Of a stretch of 64,000 nt of DNA, positions 48,136 through 60,593 are shown in pieces. The DNA lies in assembly GCA_964035545.1 (NCBI GenBank), contig OZ037767.1, positions 5,083,680-5,147,679 on the forward strand, in the 5' to 3' direction. How positions within the stretch are numbered: position 1 is the stretch's first letter; each line of letters opens with the position of its first letter. Both the position numbers and the translations under genes were made by a program. Under the pieces are notes generated by a model. That model was not told the origin of the DNA and did no database searches. It saw nothing but the letters and a program-made list of their open reading frames with translations. Source of the stretch: Bugula neritina (Eukaryota > Bryozoa > Gymnolaemata > Cheilostomatida > Bugulidae).

Positions 48136-49899
48136 TACCTTTCCCCACCATTCACTCATTTAAGAGCAGTAGTGGAGGAATTGAGATAGCCTAAGTTATC
48201 GAATTTTTTATTGAATTTTGGTTTGGGGCGCTGATTAAAATTCTTGTGAGAGCATAACTTCTTTTGCTACATTTTTAACCTAAAACACCGGCTTTTCCTA
48301 ATTTCTCCATAATTGCACTTACCTTCAACTCAGTATATAGACATTCTGATATTGGTCCAAAAATATCTGCTTAGTATTTGGGCATGCAGCACACACATAC
48401 TAACTGGAACAACTCGCTTAATAAAATTACTCCATTATAATAATATAAAAGTATAAAAGCTTTTATAATTATAGAGGCGTTTTTCTTCTTTTTATAAATA
48501 ATCTCTATAAATAGGTATGTATAAATAAAGCTTTCTAACTTATCCAAATGCATATATATCTAGATTGAATTTTGAATTTTTTGCAATGCTAAGAACTAAG
48601 TAATTTATCAATTTATAGATATGAAGCTAGCAAAAAATTGTTTTAGTAAAATTTTCACTTTTTTTACCGAATACTATACGTGTAGGCCTACGCCATAAAT
48701 ATACTAATAGTTTTATTATATTCTTTGTTTCCACTGCTTCGAATCTTCGGAATGGATGCTAGTAGGATAAATTTGCAGGATAAATTTGTGTTTGGGGTTT
48801 GCGAGACTTAGGCTATAGTTTTGGTTTCCTAACATCGGATGAAAATTCATTCTCGCAATTCGAAGCTTGGAAACTAAGCGATATTTAAACAGCCTCATTC
48901 TGAGTTGTTGACACACGTTTTGCTTGGGGCCACACTTGCCAGTCATGGCTGTAGAGTTCTATCTCACTGTGCTTGAGTGACACTGTGACTCAAGATTGAC
49001 AGTAAGTGTAACTATTATAGCTGTAAGTTATTTATTCACTAAATAAGGTTTGATTGGCGAACAGTCAGATGAGTATTCAAAGTCATTTATCGTTTTTTGT
49101 TTTTCTGAGTTCACAAAATTTTAGCTGTGTTTTTTTAGTTTACCTGAAACCCAAATAATTGATAAATGCTTAGTCTTTATATTCCTGGTGTTTCTTAAAT
49201 TTATATTTATTGAAGATAATTCAAATATTTATTAAAGAAGCACTCCTTTTTAGATAATAATGAAAAATGTTAAAATTCAGGTATTTGTATAATAGATATG
49301 ATGCTCAATGAGTGGATGACTTATGACTCCATGCTAAAATATAGATTCTTAATTATATTAAAATTATAACTGTAATAATTACTGATATGACCACTGGAGA
49401 ATAACAGGCTATTGATTGACTAAAAGAGTATGTAGTTGCAGTTTCTGTTTAACTTGAAATTATTCATGTATCTACAAATTGGAATTTTATTTCTACTCAT
49501 GGGTTTTCTGTATTCCATATTATGTATGTATTCTGTGTTATGTATGTACCTATGTACGTATGTATGTACTATTATGTATGTATGTGTTATGTACATATGT
49601 ATATGTTATGTATGTATGTATGTGTTATGTATGTATATACGTCTATATAGATATCAATACATTTGACCATGTTATAGATTACTAAACTCTAGAGGGATGT
49701 TAATACAATTATGTCAAAGCACTATTATTTATTATTATTTTCAAAGCAGGCTGTATTTGCTGCTGTATTTTGTTGTACTTGATGTTATTTGTGCAAGGCT
49801 TAGGTGTAATGTAAAAGTTGGTAACGTATGGTTTGAATGACATATTGTTCCTGTATAACTTATTGATTTATATAATATATTGTAAATGTTTTATTATAG
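48136..49899. other. Upstream region of the HIF-alpha gene
   Basis: Non-coding. A consensus donor at 49001|gtaagtgt could end a non-coding first exon that splices to the acceptor before 49900; this is only suggested by the splice sites. A (TATG)n-type repeat is listed separately. The promoter was not identified. Confidence 0.35.
49520..49645. repeat. TATG/GTAT microsatellite-like tract
   Basis: Imperfect tandem tatg units (tatgtatgtatgtgttatgt and variants). Confidence 0.85.
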
Positions 49900-49930
49900 A
49901 CCCAACTTTACTTGAATATATTGACACATA

Positions 49931-52900
49931 ATGTCTCTGTCAAAGAAAGCAGCAGAGAAAAGGTAAGAATTCATATCATTTTCAGGTTCTGACAATGAGT
50001 AAACTGGTTTAAAGGTTTTATTTTTTACTCCTGAGAATAATATTTCTTTGAAATAAAAGGAAAAAGTGACAGAGCAGTGTGAAAATCGTCTGCCAACTCT
50101 TGCTATTTAGCACTTATTTGTTATGAATTTATGTCTGTAAGCTTTAAATGCGTCAATTTTCTTTATTATGAAACAGTATTTAATTGAAAAATCTGTGACA
50201 GGTGATGAAATTTGTGTGAAATATCGTCAGTCCAGCCCCATAGTGTGTTGACGTATTGACAGAGTTTATTGCTATTCTCTCCTCAATTAGCTAATTCAAG
50301 TTTTAATTCACAGCTCCGTATACTTTTAGCTGCCCCATTATATTCATTTAGTTGCCACAACTGTCTACTGATGCATATGTTTGCTATATCTCATTGTAAA
50401 TTTAGCTGTATTTACACTAACATGATGTGCTGGAGAAATTTTGAGATGTGTTTTGGTGATAGCAAAAGGTTATGCTCTTCTGCATTTTCAGACGTTTAGC
50501 GGAAAAGAGAAAAGAGCTGCGGAAGGAAAAGTCGAAGGAAGCGGCTCGTAACAGACGTGGTAAAGAGGGAGAGTTCTTTGCCGAACTTGCGGACACTCTT
50601 CCCCTCGCCAACAGTCTCAAACAGTCTCTGGACAAAAGCACTGTTATTAAGCTGTGCATCAACTATATGAGACTCAGAGAGTTGCTTCAAGGTATGTTGG
50701 CCAAAACGTTATTTTTTCTCCTCTTGATTGAGATTTGACTGCGAAATATATATTTTTTAATTATTTTAGTCTTACAGAATTTTTAGAATGAAATTTAGCA
50801 AATTTATTAGTGTGAGAGTGTGCTTTTTTGTAATATTTGAGGTGAAGGAAAAGTTGACTTCAGGCTTTCTGCTCGGTTACTGTTGTTTTGTGTTTTCAGT
50901 AGGCTAATAATGTGCCATTCTGTTTTCTCACAGATGTGTTTCCAGCTACCAACGTGTCACAGAATCTGCCTCTCAATATATTCAGCATGAGAGATGAGTT
51001 TCAGTTAGTGCTGTCTCTATCTCCCTTTGGTGATATTGTGTATGCCACTGACAATGTTAAGGATCTTCTTGGTCTCTACCAGGTAATTTCACGATACATC
51101 ATGTCTTACCACCCGCCTATTTCTAGCTTTAAGAAGCATGTGCTGGTTTCTGCTACCTCTCACAGACTTCCTGTATCTCACAAACTCACGCAGGTTTATA
51201 GTCGCTATCCCTGTGAGAAACCCCTGACTTTGTGTTCACAAAGCAAAGCCTTAACCTCTAGACCACGACTGCTCCCTTTCACAGACTTCCTGTATCTGTG
51301 TTTTGAAAAAATGTTTTTGCGGCAGTCTTCAACCTCATTGGGTTAAAGTTATTTCTTCCTTTCACCTGAGCATGACTTTCATTACTATCAGTATGAACAG
51401 CAGTAAGTGTTATCTGTATGATAGATTTCACCATATCTGTATACTTGGGCCAGGCTGGGCATCGTAGATGCAAATTATTTGTTCATATTAAAAGTATTAC
51501 TTGTGATATAAGTGATTTATTAGCTGTAAGATAAGTGGGCAGAGCTCTACTTGTTATTTATCCCTAAATATCTTATGGTTGACCGAGTCTTGAATCTCGG
51601 ACCATAGGGTTTGCACCTAACAATTATATTACAATGCTTGTTTATTTGTTGATATTGTGTAATAAATATAAAGTATTTAGGGAAGCACAAGTTAGTATGT
51701 TATTATTTTGTTATTCTCAAAGTATGGTATGATCTACTGTGTGGATTCTTACAGATGATATGATTAGTTGTATGTATTCTTACGGGCAATATGATTGGTT
51801 GTGTGTATTCTTACAGACAATATGATTGGTTGTATGTATTCTTACAGTACGATATGATTGGCTGTGGACTCTCTACTTTAATGCATCCTTCAGACTGGAA
51901 TGAATTTGAAGAGTTTTATAAATCTGGCGAATCCAGCATTTCTGTGACAGCTAGATTTAAATCGTCTCTGGCAGCCAAATCAAGGAGTACAGCTAATGGC
52001 AAAAACCCACAATATAAAGTATGTAATATGTAGGATTATGGAAATGTGTCACATGACAACAATAAGTAAGTGCCTGGGTATACTGAGAGCACGGATGGAA
52101 ATATCTGCCTGGCTACCAGCTGAGTAGCTGTTGTTGCCATTCTTCATGTCACAATAGAACAGCCAGTCACCAGGGACTCGGATTGCTTACTGTTTTCCTT
52201 TTAATATTGTGGGATGTAAACTGATACTTTACTAAAACCTGTAATGTTTGTAGTTTTCTGTAATATTGGTTCTAGCAGGTATTTGTTAGTCTCAGTGTTT
52301 CTAAGTGAAAGTAAGGAGAGGTGTTTCAAACCCCCACACCAAACTCGTATTTGGAAGCTTAAGCTAAACGAACGAATATTCACACCTCTGCTGTATTTTT
52401 CACTGAATGTCCTATCATAACCATAGCCTGTGCCCTTTGTAGACTGTGAAGTTTATTGGGCGAAGGCTGACCGCCCCATCTGGTAGTTCACCTGGTAAGG
52501 ACTCTAAAGACGGTTGTGTTATACTGACAGGGTCACCTGTGGAGACCCTCGCTGTCTCGGAGCAGGTTATTGACAGCATGACCTTCACCTGCAAGCACAA
52601 GCTCAGCATGCACCTGACCGACTGTGACGAAAGGTCTGTGATTATCTTGAGTTGTTTGTTAACGTCTGTAACTAAGTATTCAGTAGGGATTAGCTGCAAC
52701 AGCATTGCATTTGATGTGAAGGAATTCCCATTTTCCAAACTGGGTTGTCCATCACTCATTCATAGAGTTCATCTCTAAATATGCTGAAATTTACTTTTCA
52801 CTTTTGTTGACATGTTTGATTAGTTTAATCCAGCCTACTGGGTGGTTTTATTATTACAGATAGATAGACTACGCTAGACTGTCTACTGTCTATCTGCCTG

Positions 52901-55900
52901 TGGAAACATCCTCTAAATTTGTACGCCTCTGCGTTGATCCTGGTTGTTGATCCTGGTTGTTGAATCCTGGTTCATTCGTAGCCCAATATTCAAACATAGT
53001 AATAAATTTCAAATTGTACTAATAGGAACTGACAAAGGCCAATTGCTGACTTTTTTCTAATGATTAGTGTTGGTTTTAGTCTTGGGGCTTCTTGTTTGTG
53101 TAGAATATGGTGGCAGATTTTAAGGAAGTATTACAGAATTTGATATTTGCCACCATATTTGTACACTGGAGTATAGACTAGATGTAACAATGTGTCCACA
53201 TCAGCTGTTCACCAACTGAACTGGTAGCAGTACTAATCTGGCTGTAAGGTGGAGAACTGAGGCATACTAACATCTCCATAATTTGTTGTGTTGCTGCGAT
53301 ACTGACATATTCCCATCGATTTCATCATCATTTCACGACTGGGTGATCACCCGCTAACACCATTCATTTCAAGCTGATTATTATACCTCAGTGAATGCAA
53401 GCAACACGTGCATGTTATACACGTGCTGCTAGTACTGGGTCGCTCATTCAATACTGCAGCTCTATTGTTTCTATCAGTAAATTCATGGCCAGCTTTTGAT
53501 TATTTGTAGGTTCACTGAACTAACGAGATACCCCGCGGGTTATGCTAAAGAGAAGTCATTCTATTCCTTCGTCCACCCAGGAGATATGAAGAGTGTAGAG
53601 ACCCACTTCAAATCCTGTAAGTCGTTGCCCACAGTGTAGGTATATGAATATACTTGTTGTCTTTGTCTAGCCTCTCTTAATGTAGAGTAGGGGAGGGGGT
53701 AGCTGAAAGTAATGTGGCCACCGACTCTTTTGTCTTTAGATTTGGAGATAACATCACTGTAAATGTATAAATTTGATTCACTCTAGCACTTTCATTCACT
53801 GTAGCACTTTCATTTAATGTAGTATACACAAAGGGGGATTGGAATACCCTTCAGAGAAAAGGCTTATTCACGTCTGTGAGGAGCTAATATGTGTGACTTA
53901 GTCAATTTCAATGTTGCTAGATTTCTTACATTCATGTCTCGCGGTGTTGTTGCTGATTTTGAGAAATACCACGGCACCTGTTAGAGCTAGCAAAATTTTG
54001 CTGTCTCAATAACTCTACCAATCAGAGCTATTGAATTTTGTCAGTTATTTGAATTGGAGAAAGAAACATTGTAGAAGTTCTTCTCTCTCATGTTGTGTGA
54101 TAGATTAGACTGCTAATCACATGTCTAGATGGTGATTACTTGTGGTTTCTAGTCAGAAAAGTTTGCTAATACTGCAATAGTTTGCTAATGTCGGATAGAT
54201 TACGAAATTTTGCATTTTGTTCAATTTTTTATATACTGCGGCAGTCAAATGTGTCAGTGGTGACATTGAGATGTGTCAGGTTGGGTGGCAAAGCACTGTT
54301 GCCATCTGGCTGTAGCCGGGCATATCTCCCTGCATCAGAACAGAACCTCCTAGCAAGGTTTTGAGAGTCTGACTCTTTGAGAAATAGGATTTGAGGTGTT
54401 GAACCTACCAAGGTTATTTGTGTTGATATTAAACTGTTTTTTTTTCTAATATTGTGAGTTAATATCTTCATAACCAACATGCAAATATATCGTGCATAAA
54501 ATGTATTCCTTATTTTATGGAAAAGGGCAATAAACCACCAGCTCTGGAGAAAATCCAACAAAGTAATAACATCCAGTTACCACAGCCTGTCACATTTATG
54601 GTATTTCTCTTTTATTATTGCCAAATTAATTAGAATTTCGAAAGGCTTGGTTTTCATGAGTGTTTATTTGAGCACAAGGATGGGCAGGTTATTTTGGTTC
54701 TGATCCAGTTTAATTCATCACCCATCACAAGAGCCATTTTATATTACGCAATAATAAAGCAAGAAAGATGTACAGAATACTGGTTTTGTGCTAAGCATCC
54801 TAAATCTATATCTACCTTTCACTGAGAGCTAGTCCAGCATAGGCATAATGCGATAGTACTATGTCACATGGTTTCCCATGGTATACATGGATGTTCCTTT
54901 CATCAGGTGAAATGATTCAGGTTGCCAAGTGTACAAACCCTCTAATATACCAGCATCTTCAGCACTATACCTTTTACTCCTTAGAACTGTTGGGAATAAG
55001 GCTTTGATGCCACTTTTGCTTCCTACATATTGGTCTGTCAAACTGGCGTACTTTTTATTTTTGAATAATAATATACTGATGAGGGCCTATTAAGAGATGA
55101 TGACAGGTGGCGCAAGGTGTCTTTGGTATGTGCCAAGCTGCCACATCTATATATAGATATTCAGTGATTATGAAGTTGACAAAAGTACATTTTCACCATA
55201 TCAGAGCTATTTGTGCCAGGCACAACTTCTTTACTGCCTATTTCAACACAATACATTGTGATCCATTGTTACCCATCACTTTGTTTGGATTTATGCCCTG
55301 TCCGCACTTGGATGTTGTTTTGAAAAACACAAAAGTGATGCTTTTTGCTTCAAAAGCTTTGTGTATATTCAATAAGAATGCATGTAGTTTTTCGTGATAC
55401 TTTTGGATTAGATTTACAGCAAATCCTGTAAAGAAATGTGCTTGTTTGGGTGTAGCGATTGCTAGACCACTCAGGTTATTGGTGCCAGTTTCAAGAAATG
55501 TAATTTATTCAGGTGTTTCTGAGGATGTAAACTTTGAAACTGTTTTGGTTTTCTAGTAACAGTGGCCATCAAATAACTAGCGTTCTGCCAGAAATGTGTA
55601 CAGACACACCTTTGGCTGTGTTTACAGTAGGTTGTGATATTTGCAGTATACAGTAAGGAGACTATACAGACAGACCCTTACCGACTGCTCACTGGTTATG
55701 GAGGATATGTAGAGGTGATGACGGTGGCATCCCTTGTCAATAATCTGAAAACAGGCAAACCCGAGGCCGTCACAACTATCCATCATGTCATCTGGTATTT
55801 ATTTTGTTTTTGTTTATGATTGATAGAATATAAAATAATCATGTTTTTTATCAAGTAAAAATCAATAAATCAATTTTAATCCTGCTGGACATCTTACTCA

Positions 55901-58900
55901 GGGTGGTCTCTAAGGTCAAACTGGGTATAGCAGAGAGTAAGATGGTTTTTTGTCAGTAAAATTTCCACACAACATCTAACAGCTTTAATAAATTACACAT
56001 GTGTTCTAAAAAGGTAATGGAGCATATAGCCTGGGATATATCTTCAGTTTATCTTTTTGTTTCCTGTTGTCCATCTTCTTGTAGCGCTTAAAAAGTTGAA
56101 GTATTTTATAGCATTAAATATGAATTATGTATTTAGCTTACTACATCTGGTAATGGTTGTTTGTTTGGTAATTTTGGAAATTGATTTAATAACCCTGGAG
56201 GCCAGGATAACTATATATCAGTATTTCATTGTAAATTAAATAATCATAAATTATAGAAGTTTTGGTAATTACTTCTTTCAAGTGTTAATAAAGAATGAAA
56301 TATATGGTTACAATACATGGACTAGAATATAGCACAATTACTGAATGTCATAATCATGGTAACTAGAAGAAATTAGATTGCCATCTCCTGTTTTACTGTC
56401 ATGATAAAACCTGCATGATTCTGATGCCTTCACAACATTTATTATGGCTTTCAGCAAAAAAATGTTATTTCGCAACTTTTCATAAAGAGTTGTGCTCTTT
56501 TTAACTAATGGAACTCTGTACACAGCCCTGTTTACAGTCGGTCATTGGTACATTAAGTTTATGGTTTCATTTCTTACCAAATCTAAATTAAGTCGAACTT
56601 GGCAGCTTTTATACCATTTATCTGGTTATGGAAGCAGCAGTTCAAGAGAATGTGTGAGAGATGCCAGCTAATGGGTATTCACACTCTTACTAGTCAATTC
56701 AGTATTATTCTGTCTTCCACAGTAAATTATAGCAGATGAAGAAATGTTTTGACCCAGAAAAGTGTCTGCACCATCTTATCTATGTGCTTATAGACTTTGT
56801 TTTATTCAAGTCTTAATGTGATATTCAATTTGACTGCTTTATATATAGTGATACTGTCATAATATTCTCATTATACTATTTGATTTTTTCTAATCTCAAT
56901 TTATGTTTTAATATTTTCATTGCTATATGTTTTTGTCATTGGCAGATGTTTCTTTGCATTCACTCTTTCTGTTGGCTACTAGTTTTATGTTCACCAAGTT
57001 TCTCTTCTGACTTCATGAAATAACCTTCCAGAAATGGCTAGAAGCAGCACTGTGTTGGAGGTGATTGAGTTTTCCAAACTCCAACCACCCAACTCCAACT
57101 CAAGATACTCCCAACTCAGTGCTGCTTCAAGCCATTTCCTAGCCTCCCAGAAAATACTGATGAAATGGTGATGAAACAAGCTGTCTATTCCCAGGCATTG
57201 TACCCTCTCTGTTTTACAGTCTTATTGAGGAATCTGATAAAATCTGGGCAGACATCCAACTTGTTGATATGGCTGACTCTATCAAAGCTGAATGCGTCTC
57301 TCCATGCCTCTCCAACAGTCCTGGTGAGGAATAGTTTTCTCTTGGTGAAAAAACTAAAAAAAAATGCATCATTTCATACTTGATACTATGTTTATATTGA
57401 GTTAGCTTTGATTAAATCGTATTAACTTGGAAAATATATTCAATTTGATGAGTAAATCTCAATGATGTCTTGTTGAACATTTCTACAGAGTCTGTTGACA
57501 CAGCTGAAGAGGATAAGGCCTATGATGATATCTTCAATGCTACAGCCAACTGTTTCACTGACATCAGATGTCCAGATATAATGGTAGGAACTAAATGAGA
57601 CTAACTAAATAAATGTAAACAGTGCAATAATCTATAAATGCAATATTTTTAACCATGCACGTTTTTCCATAGGCTGATACTGAGTCAGTGTTGGAACCAA
57701 TCAAACCGATTGACCACCAGATGACCTTGAACAGACCTGGCATCCTTTCCGGAACTCTGGATCCGTCAGACAGCCACAACTTGGATGGTGGGTTCCATTC
57801 TATACACATTATATTATATACACATTATATTATATATTAATAGTAGAGTGAACATGTTGAATGAATTTATTTCGACTTAAAACTCCTGGGCTTACTATTG
57901 GAAAGCTAGTTGTTGACTCACGAAGTATGTTATTGCCCCCTGCTTGCAACAAGTGACATATCATTGTACTTTATAGCCATTGTGTGCTAGACAAGTAAGA
58001 GAGCTAATCCTAGGTTTTTTGCTAGTTATGTGATAATCTGGTACAGCAGACAGTTTGGTTGAGGTGTTTGGGTAGGTGGGGGGTACAGTGCTAGCAGCAA
58101 ATTGATAAACTGCCAACTCCAACACAGGATTATTGTAAAAAATACACTTTTCTCCCTTTAATTGCTTTTTAAATATAGTAAGTTGTTAAAATATGTTGTC
58201 ATTTACAAAATAAATGTATTGGGCTGTGATTAATTATGGTTCATCTTAAGTTGCTCGATATAAGGTCCATGTAGTGGACAGTTATTTCCTGGTTTATGTG
58301 CTGGTGGTAGGTGGTCCCATGTCACTAGGTTATACTTACTCTATGCTTTCCTGGTTTATGTACTGGTGGTAGGTAGGTGGTAGGTGGTCCCATGTCGCTA
58401 GGTTATACTTACTCTACGTATCTGCTGCAGATCTAGAGGCCATCTTTGAGAAATATGATGACAGTTGTTTGACCAGCAATGGCTGCTTTTATGATGATTT
58501 GCCAGATTTGACAGATGATGAGGTGAGATGTTTTGTACAACCTAATGCTGCCCTTTGTATCCCTTTGTTCTAATTAATTTATTTCGTAAAATAGTTACAT
58601 GTTTTAGCCTTCAGTTATTTTTAGACAATATTATACCAGTGTATGCATTAGTATGTTGGCAATGAAATGGTTAATGTGTTGTATTTAGATGTGTGTATTG
58701 TATATAGTGGAATATTCATTATTCCAAGTTGAGCTTTCTAGCTTTTTAACGCGGAAATTTCTTTATAAGGTATCTGTATGTTGATGCAATTCTAATGAAT
58801 TGCAGTTGTTGGGATTTATATTATTACTATATATGTATATATTTATATTACTGAGGCACAGTATTTCAGAGAATACATGCATTAAATTATACGTAATCAC

Positions 58901-60593
58901 TAATAATCAATAATCAATATTATGTTTTATTGCAGGACTTGTCCAGCAGAGCGCCATATATTCCTTTAGAAATAAACGAGTATGATAATTTAGAGGTATG
59001 TCACTCATTCACTCACTCACTCACTCACTCACTCACTCTTTCACTCACTCACTCACTCACTCACTCACTCACTCACTCACTCACTCACTCACTCACTCAC
59101 TCACTCTCTCACTCACTCTCTCACTCACTCTTTCACTCACTCACTCACTCACTCACTCACTCACTCACTCACTCACTCACTGTCAGCATGCATACAAATG
59201 TGCAAATAGTTATTAGTTCAAACCAACCAAAAATTCAAGTTTGCCTACTTTAAATTCTACTCATATTGCAACTTTACTTTTATGAATTCTTTCTGAGCAT
59301 CATATAGTGCTTTAACTTACAAGACAGAATCTGTTGTAAAAGTATCTGACATTTCATTGCTACGGACACTGGGTGATTGTATTGTTTCTTTCTTGCAGGG
59401 TCTTTCACCGGTAGACATGAAAGATTTCCCTGTGGTAAGTTGCTATTAGTTCAACTTTAAACTGAATTGTTCAACCTAATTTATTAATAAACCAGTGTCT
59501 GCTGTTGCATGGTGTTGTAACACCAGTTTTATAAAATTCATATCCTACTTTGTATAGAAAATCCGGCTGTGAATGACATGTCTAAACATGCTTCTGTGAT
59601 TGTTTCTATGTAGGAGTTACAGTTGAAGCAGGACATGGCCAACAGAGCTCCGTATATTTCTTCTATTGACATGGAAGAGCTAGCAATGGCCGAGAGCTGC
59701 TGTGTGGATGTCGACGCTAATTCCGATACAGGAAGTACTTTACCGAGCTCATCCGTTGGCAGCAACTGGACTTTGAGCAGGTTGGCAGCTTTCTTTAGTC
59801 TCATAGATCTATTTGCATCTCATAGTAATATAGATTGATTATGTCACGGACAGTTTCGAGATGAGTTACGGACATAATCTCTACAGATTCTTGTACCTGA
59901 AGCACTGCTTCATATAATTAGAAATGATAAAATGATATGTTGTGATGATATATTAATAATTTCAATGATTTTGTAACAAATTTAATCAATACAAGCGCAA
60001 TGGAATTTTCTACTCCTCGGCCACAGTATTTCTTGTACAGTCACATTACTCCTGATACATGTCTCAGTACTTTGAGTACATTTGATTGGCAAGTATTTAT
60101 TGAAAAATGCTCACACCTCTGTCAGCTGACTGTTTTCAAACCAATCTGCTGTTATATATAAGGAGATGCCATCTTGACTACATTTGAAATTAATTTTATA
60201 GTACATTTTCTTCTTCTATTTCTTCATATAGACTCTAGAGTCTAGAGCAATCCGATTGGGATGATTCGGTTGGGCAGAGAGAAAAGTTAAGATTAACGAT
60301 TGTTGATTATATGTGTAGTAAATACAGCCAACTGTAACTTCCGGTATATATAGATAGATTATATTTTTTCGTTTATAGCAGTGGCCATTACAGAGATCAA
60401 TGCGCCACTGACCTCTCACCAGATGCTCCTGTTAGCTGGCAGGTAGACACATCACCTGGCTCCGCACTCTCATCAGTCAACTCTCCAACTACGTCACATG
60501 ACCATTTAGCCTCGCAGGTGGATTCTGGGCAGGTGTATAGTCCACAGGAAGAGATTAGCAGGTGCTTGGATGAGACGCTGGTTGTAGCCTCAG
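49931..60593 (+). CDS. HIF1A: Hypoxia-inducible factor alpha subunit (3' end beyond the window), 15 exons seen, 627 residues
   Basis: Exons 49931-49962, 50492-50691, 50934-51082, 51848-52018, 52443-52633, 53510-53616, 55647-55794, 57220-57323, 57489-57583, 57673-57787, 58431-58522, 58936-58995, 59399-59434, 59614-59780 and 60379-60593 join in frame. The last ends in phase 1, so the gene continues. The basic region and HLH read KEKSKEAARNRRGKEGEFF and LDKSTVIKLCINYMRLRELL. PAS-A starts at FSMRDEFQLVLSLSPFGDIV and includes TLMHPSDWNEF. PAS-B contains TFTCKHKLSMHLTDCDER, FTELTRYPAGY and YRLLTGYGGYVEV. Two degron motifs are encoded: SSRAPYIPLEINEY (P475) and ANRAPYISSIDMEEL (P513). This transcription factor pairs with ARNT under low oxygen; prolyl hydroxylation at the degron prolines allows VHL binding and decay in normal oxygen. 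The C-terminal transactivation domain is not in the window. Orthology to HIF1A versus EPAS1 is undefined in invertebrates. Confidence 0.95.
51179..51279 (-). mobile_element. SINE family A, copy 4 (101 bp, internally deleted) with 18-bp target duplication
   Basis: Perfect direct repeats cacagacttcctgtatct flank it at 51161-51178 and 51280-51297. On the minus strand it has the tRNA-like head (agcagtcgtggtctagaggt) and the family tail (ggggtttctcacagggatag, then cgactataaacctgcgtgag). The central body is missing. It lies in the HIF-alpha intron after exon 3 of the bHLH-PAS coding part. Confidence 0.9.
51747..51846 (+). repeat. Tandem duplication of a splice acceptor and exon start (31-bp units)
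   Basis: Three 31-bp units start at 51747, 51778 and 51809, each reading tcttac, a 5-6 nt variant, then atatgattrgttgt and gtat. The real acceptor follows (tcttacag|tacgatatgattggctgtgg, exon from 51848). Each unit therefore copies the acceptor plus the first exon bases. Units 1 and 3 keep AG; unit 2 has acgg. Use of either upstream AG brings an immediate in-frame stop. Confidence 0.85.
54229..54415 (-). other. Unexplained GC-richer open block in a HIF-alpha intron
   Basis: The minus-strand frame reads SQNLARRFCSDAGRYARLQP then DGNSALPPNLTHLNVTTDTF. It stands out from the surrounding AT-rich intron by composition, but has no ATG-led gene structure or recognised domain. It may be a fragment of a mobile element or a processed gene. 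Confidence 0.25.
57031..57138. repeat. Long imperfect inverted repeat (hairpin)
   Basis: The arms gaaatggctagaagcagcac-tg (57031-57052) and its near-complement (57117-57138, one mismatch in 22) continue inward with further partial pairing (gttggaggt / actcccaac, then ttgagtt). The result is a stem of about 40 pairs around a C-rich loop. It is in the HIF-alpha intron before the exon at 57220. It could be a small fold-back element or a hairpin RNA precursor. Confidence 0.7.
58285..58420. repeat. About 62-bp tandem duplication abutting a splice acceptor
   Basis: Two copies of a unit starting tttcctggtttatg and ending ggttatacttactcta, at 58285 and 58347. The second copy has an extra taggtaggtgg expansion. 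The array ends 10 bp before the HIF-alpha exon at 58431. Confidence 0.9.
59001..59181. repeat. (TCAC)n microsatellite
   Basis: About 180 bp of tetranucleotide tcac/actc repeat, with a few ctct and attc variants, beginning 6 bp after the donor of the degron exon ending at 58995. Open frames through it (SLTHSLTH...) are artefacts. Confidence 0.97.

Noticed and set aside
48716-48946. 76-codon minus-strand frame upstream of HIF-alpha
   Set aside because: No recognised domain or splice context; length is expected by chance.
49436-49685. Open frames reading MYVCVMYICICYVCMYV-type sequence
   Set aside because: Translation of a tatg microsatellite.
51755-51847. Upstream tandem acceptors as in-frame alternative exon starts of HIF-alpha
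   Set aside because: Reading from either retained AG in the phase set by the previous exon meets a stop within three codons.
58998-59253. Open frames encoding SLTHSLTH repeats
   Set aside because: Pure translation of a (TCAC)n microsatellite beside an exon.
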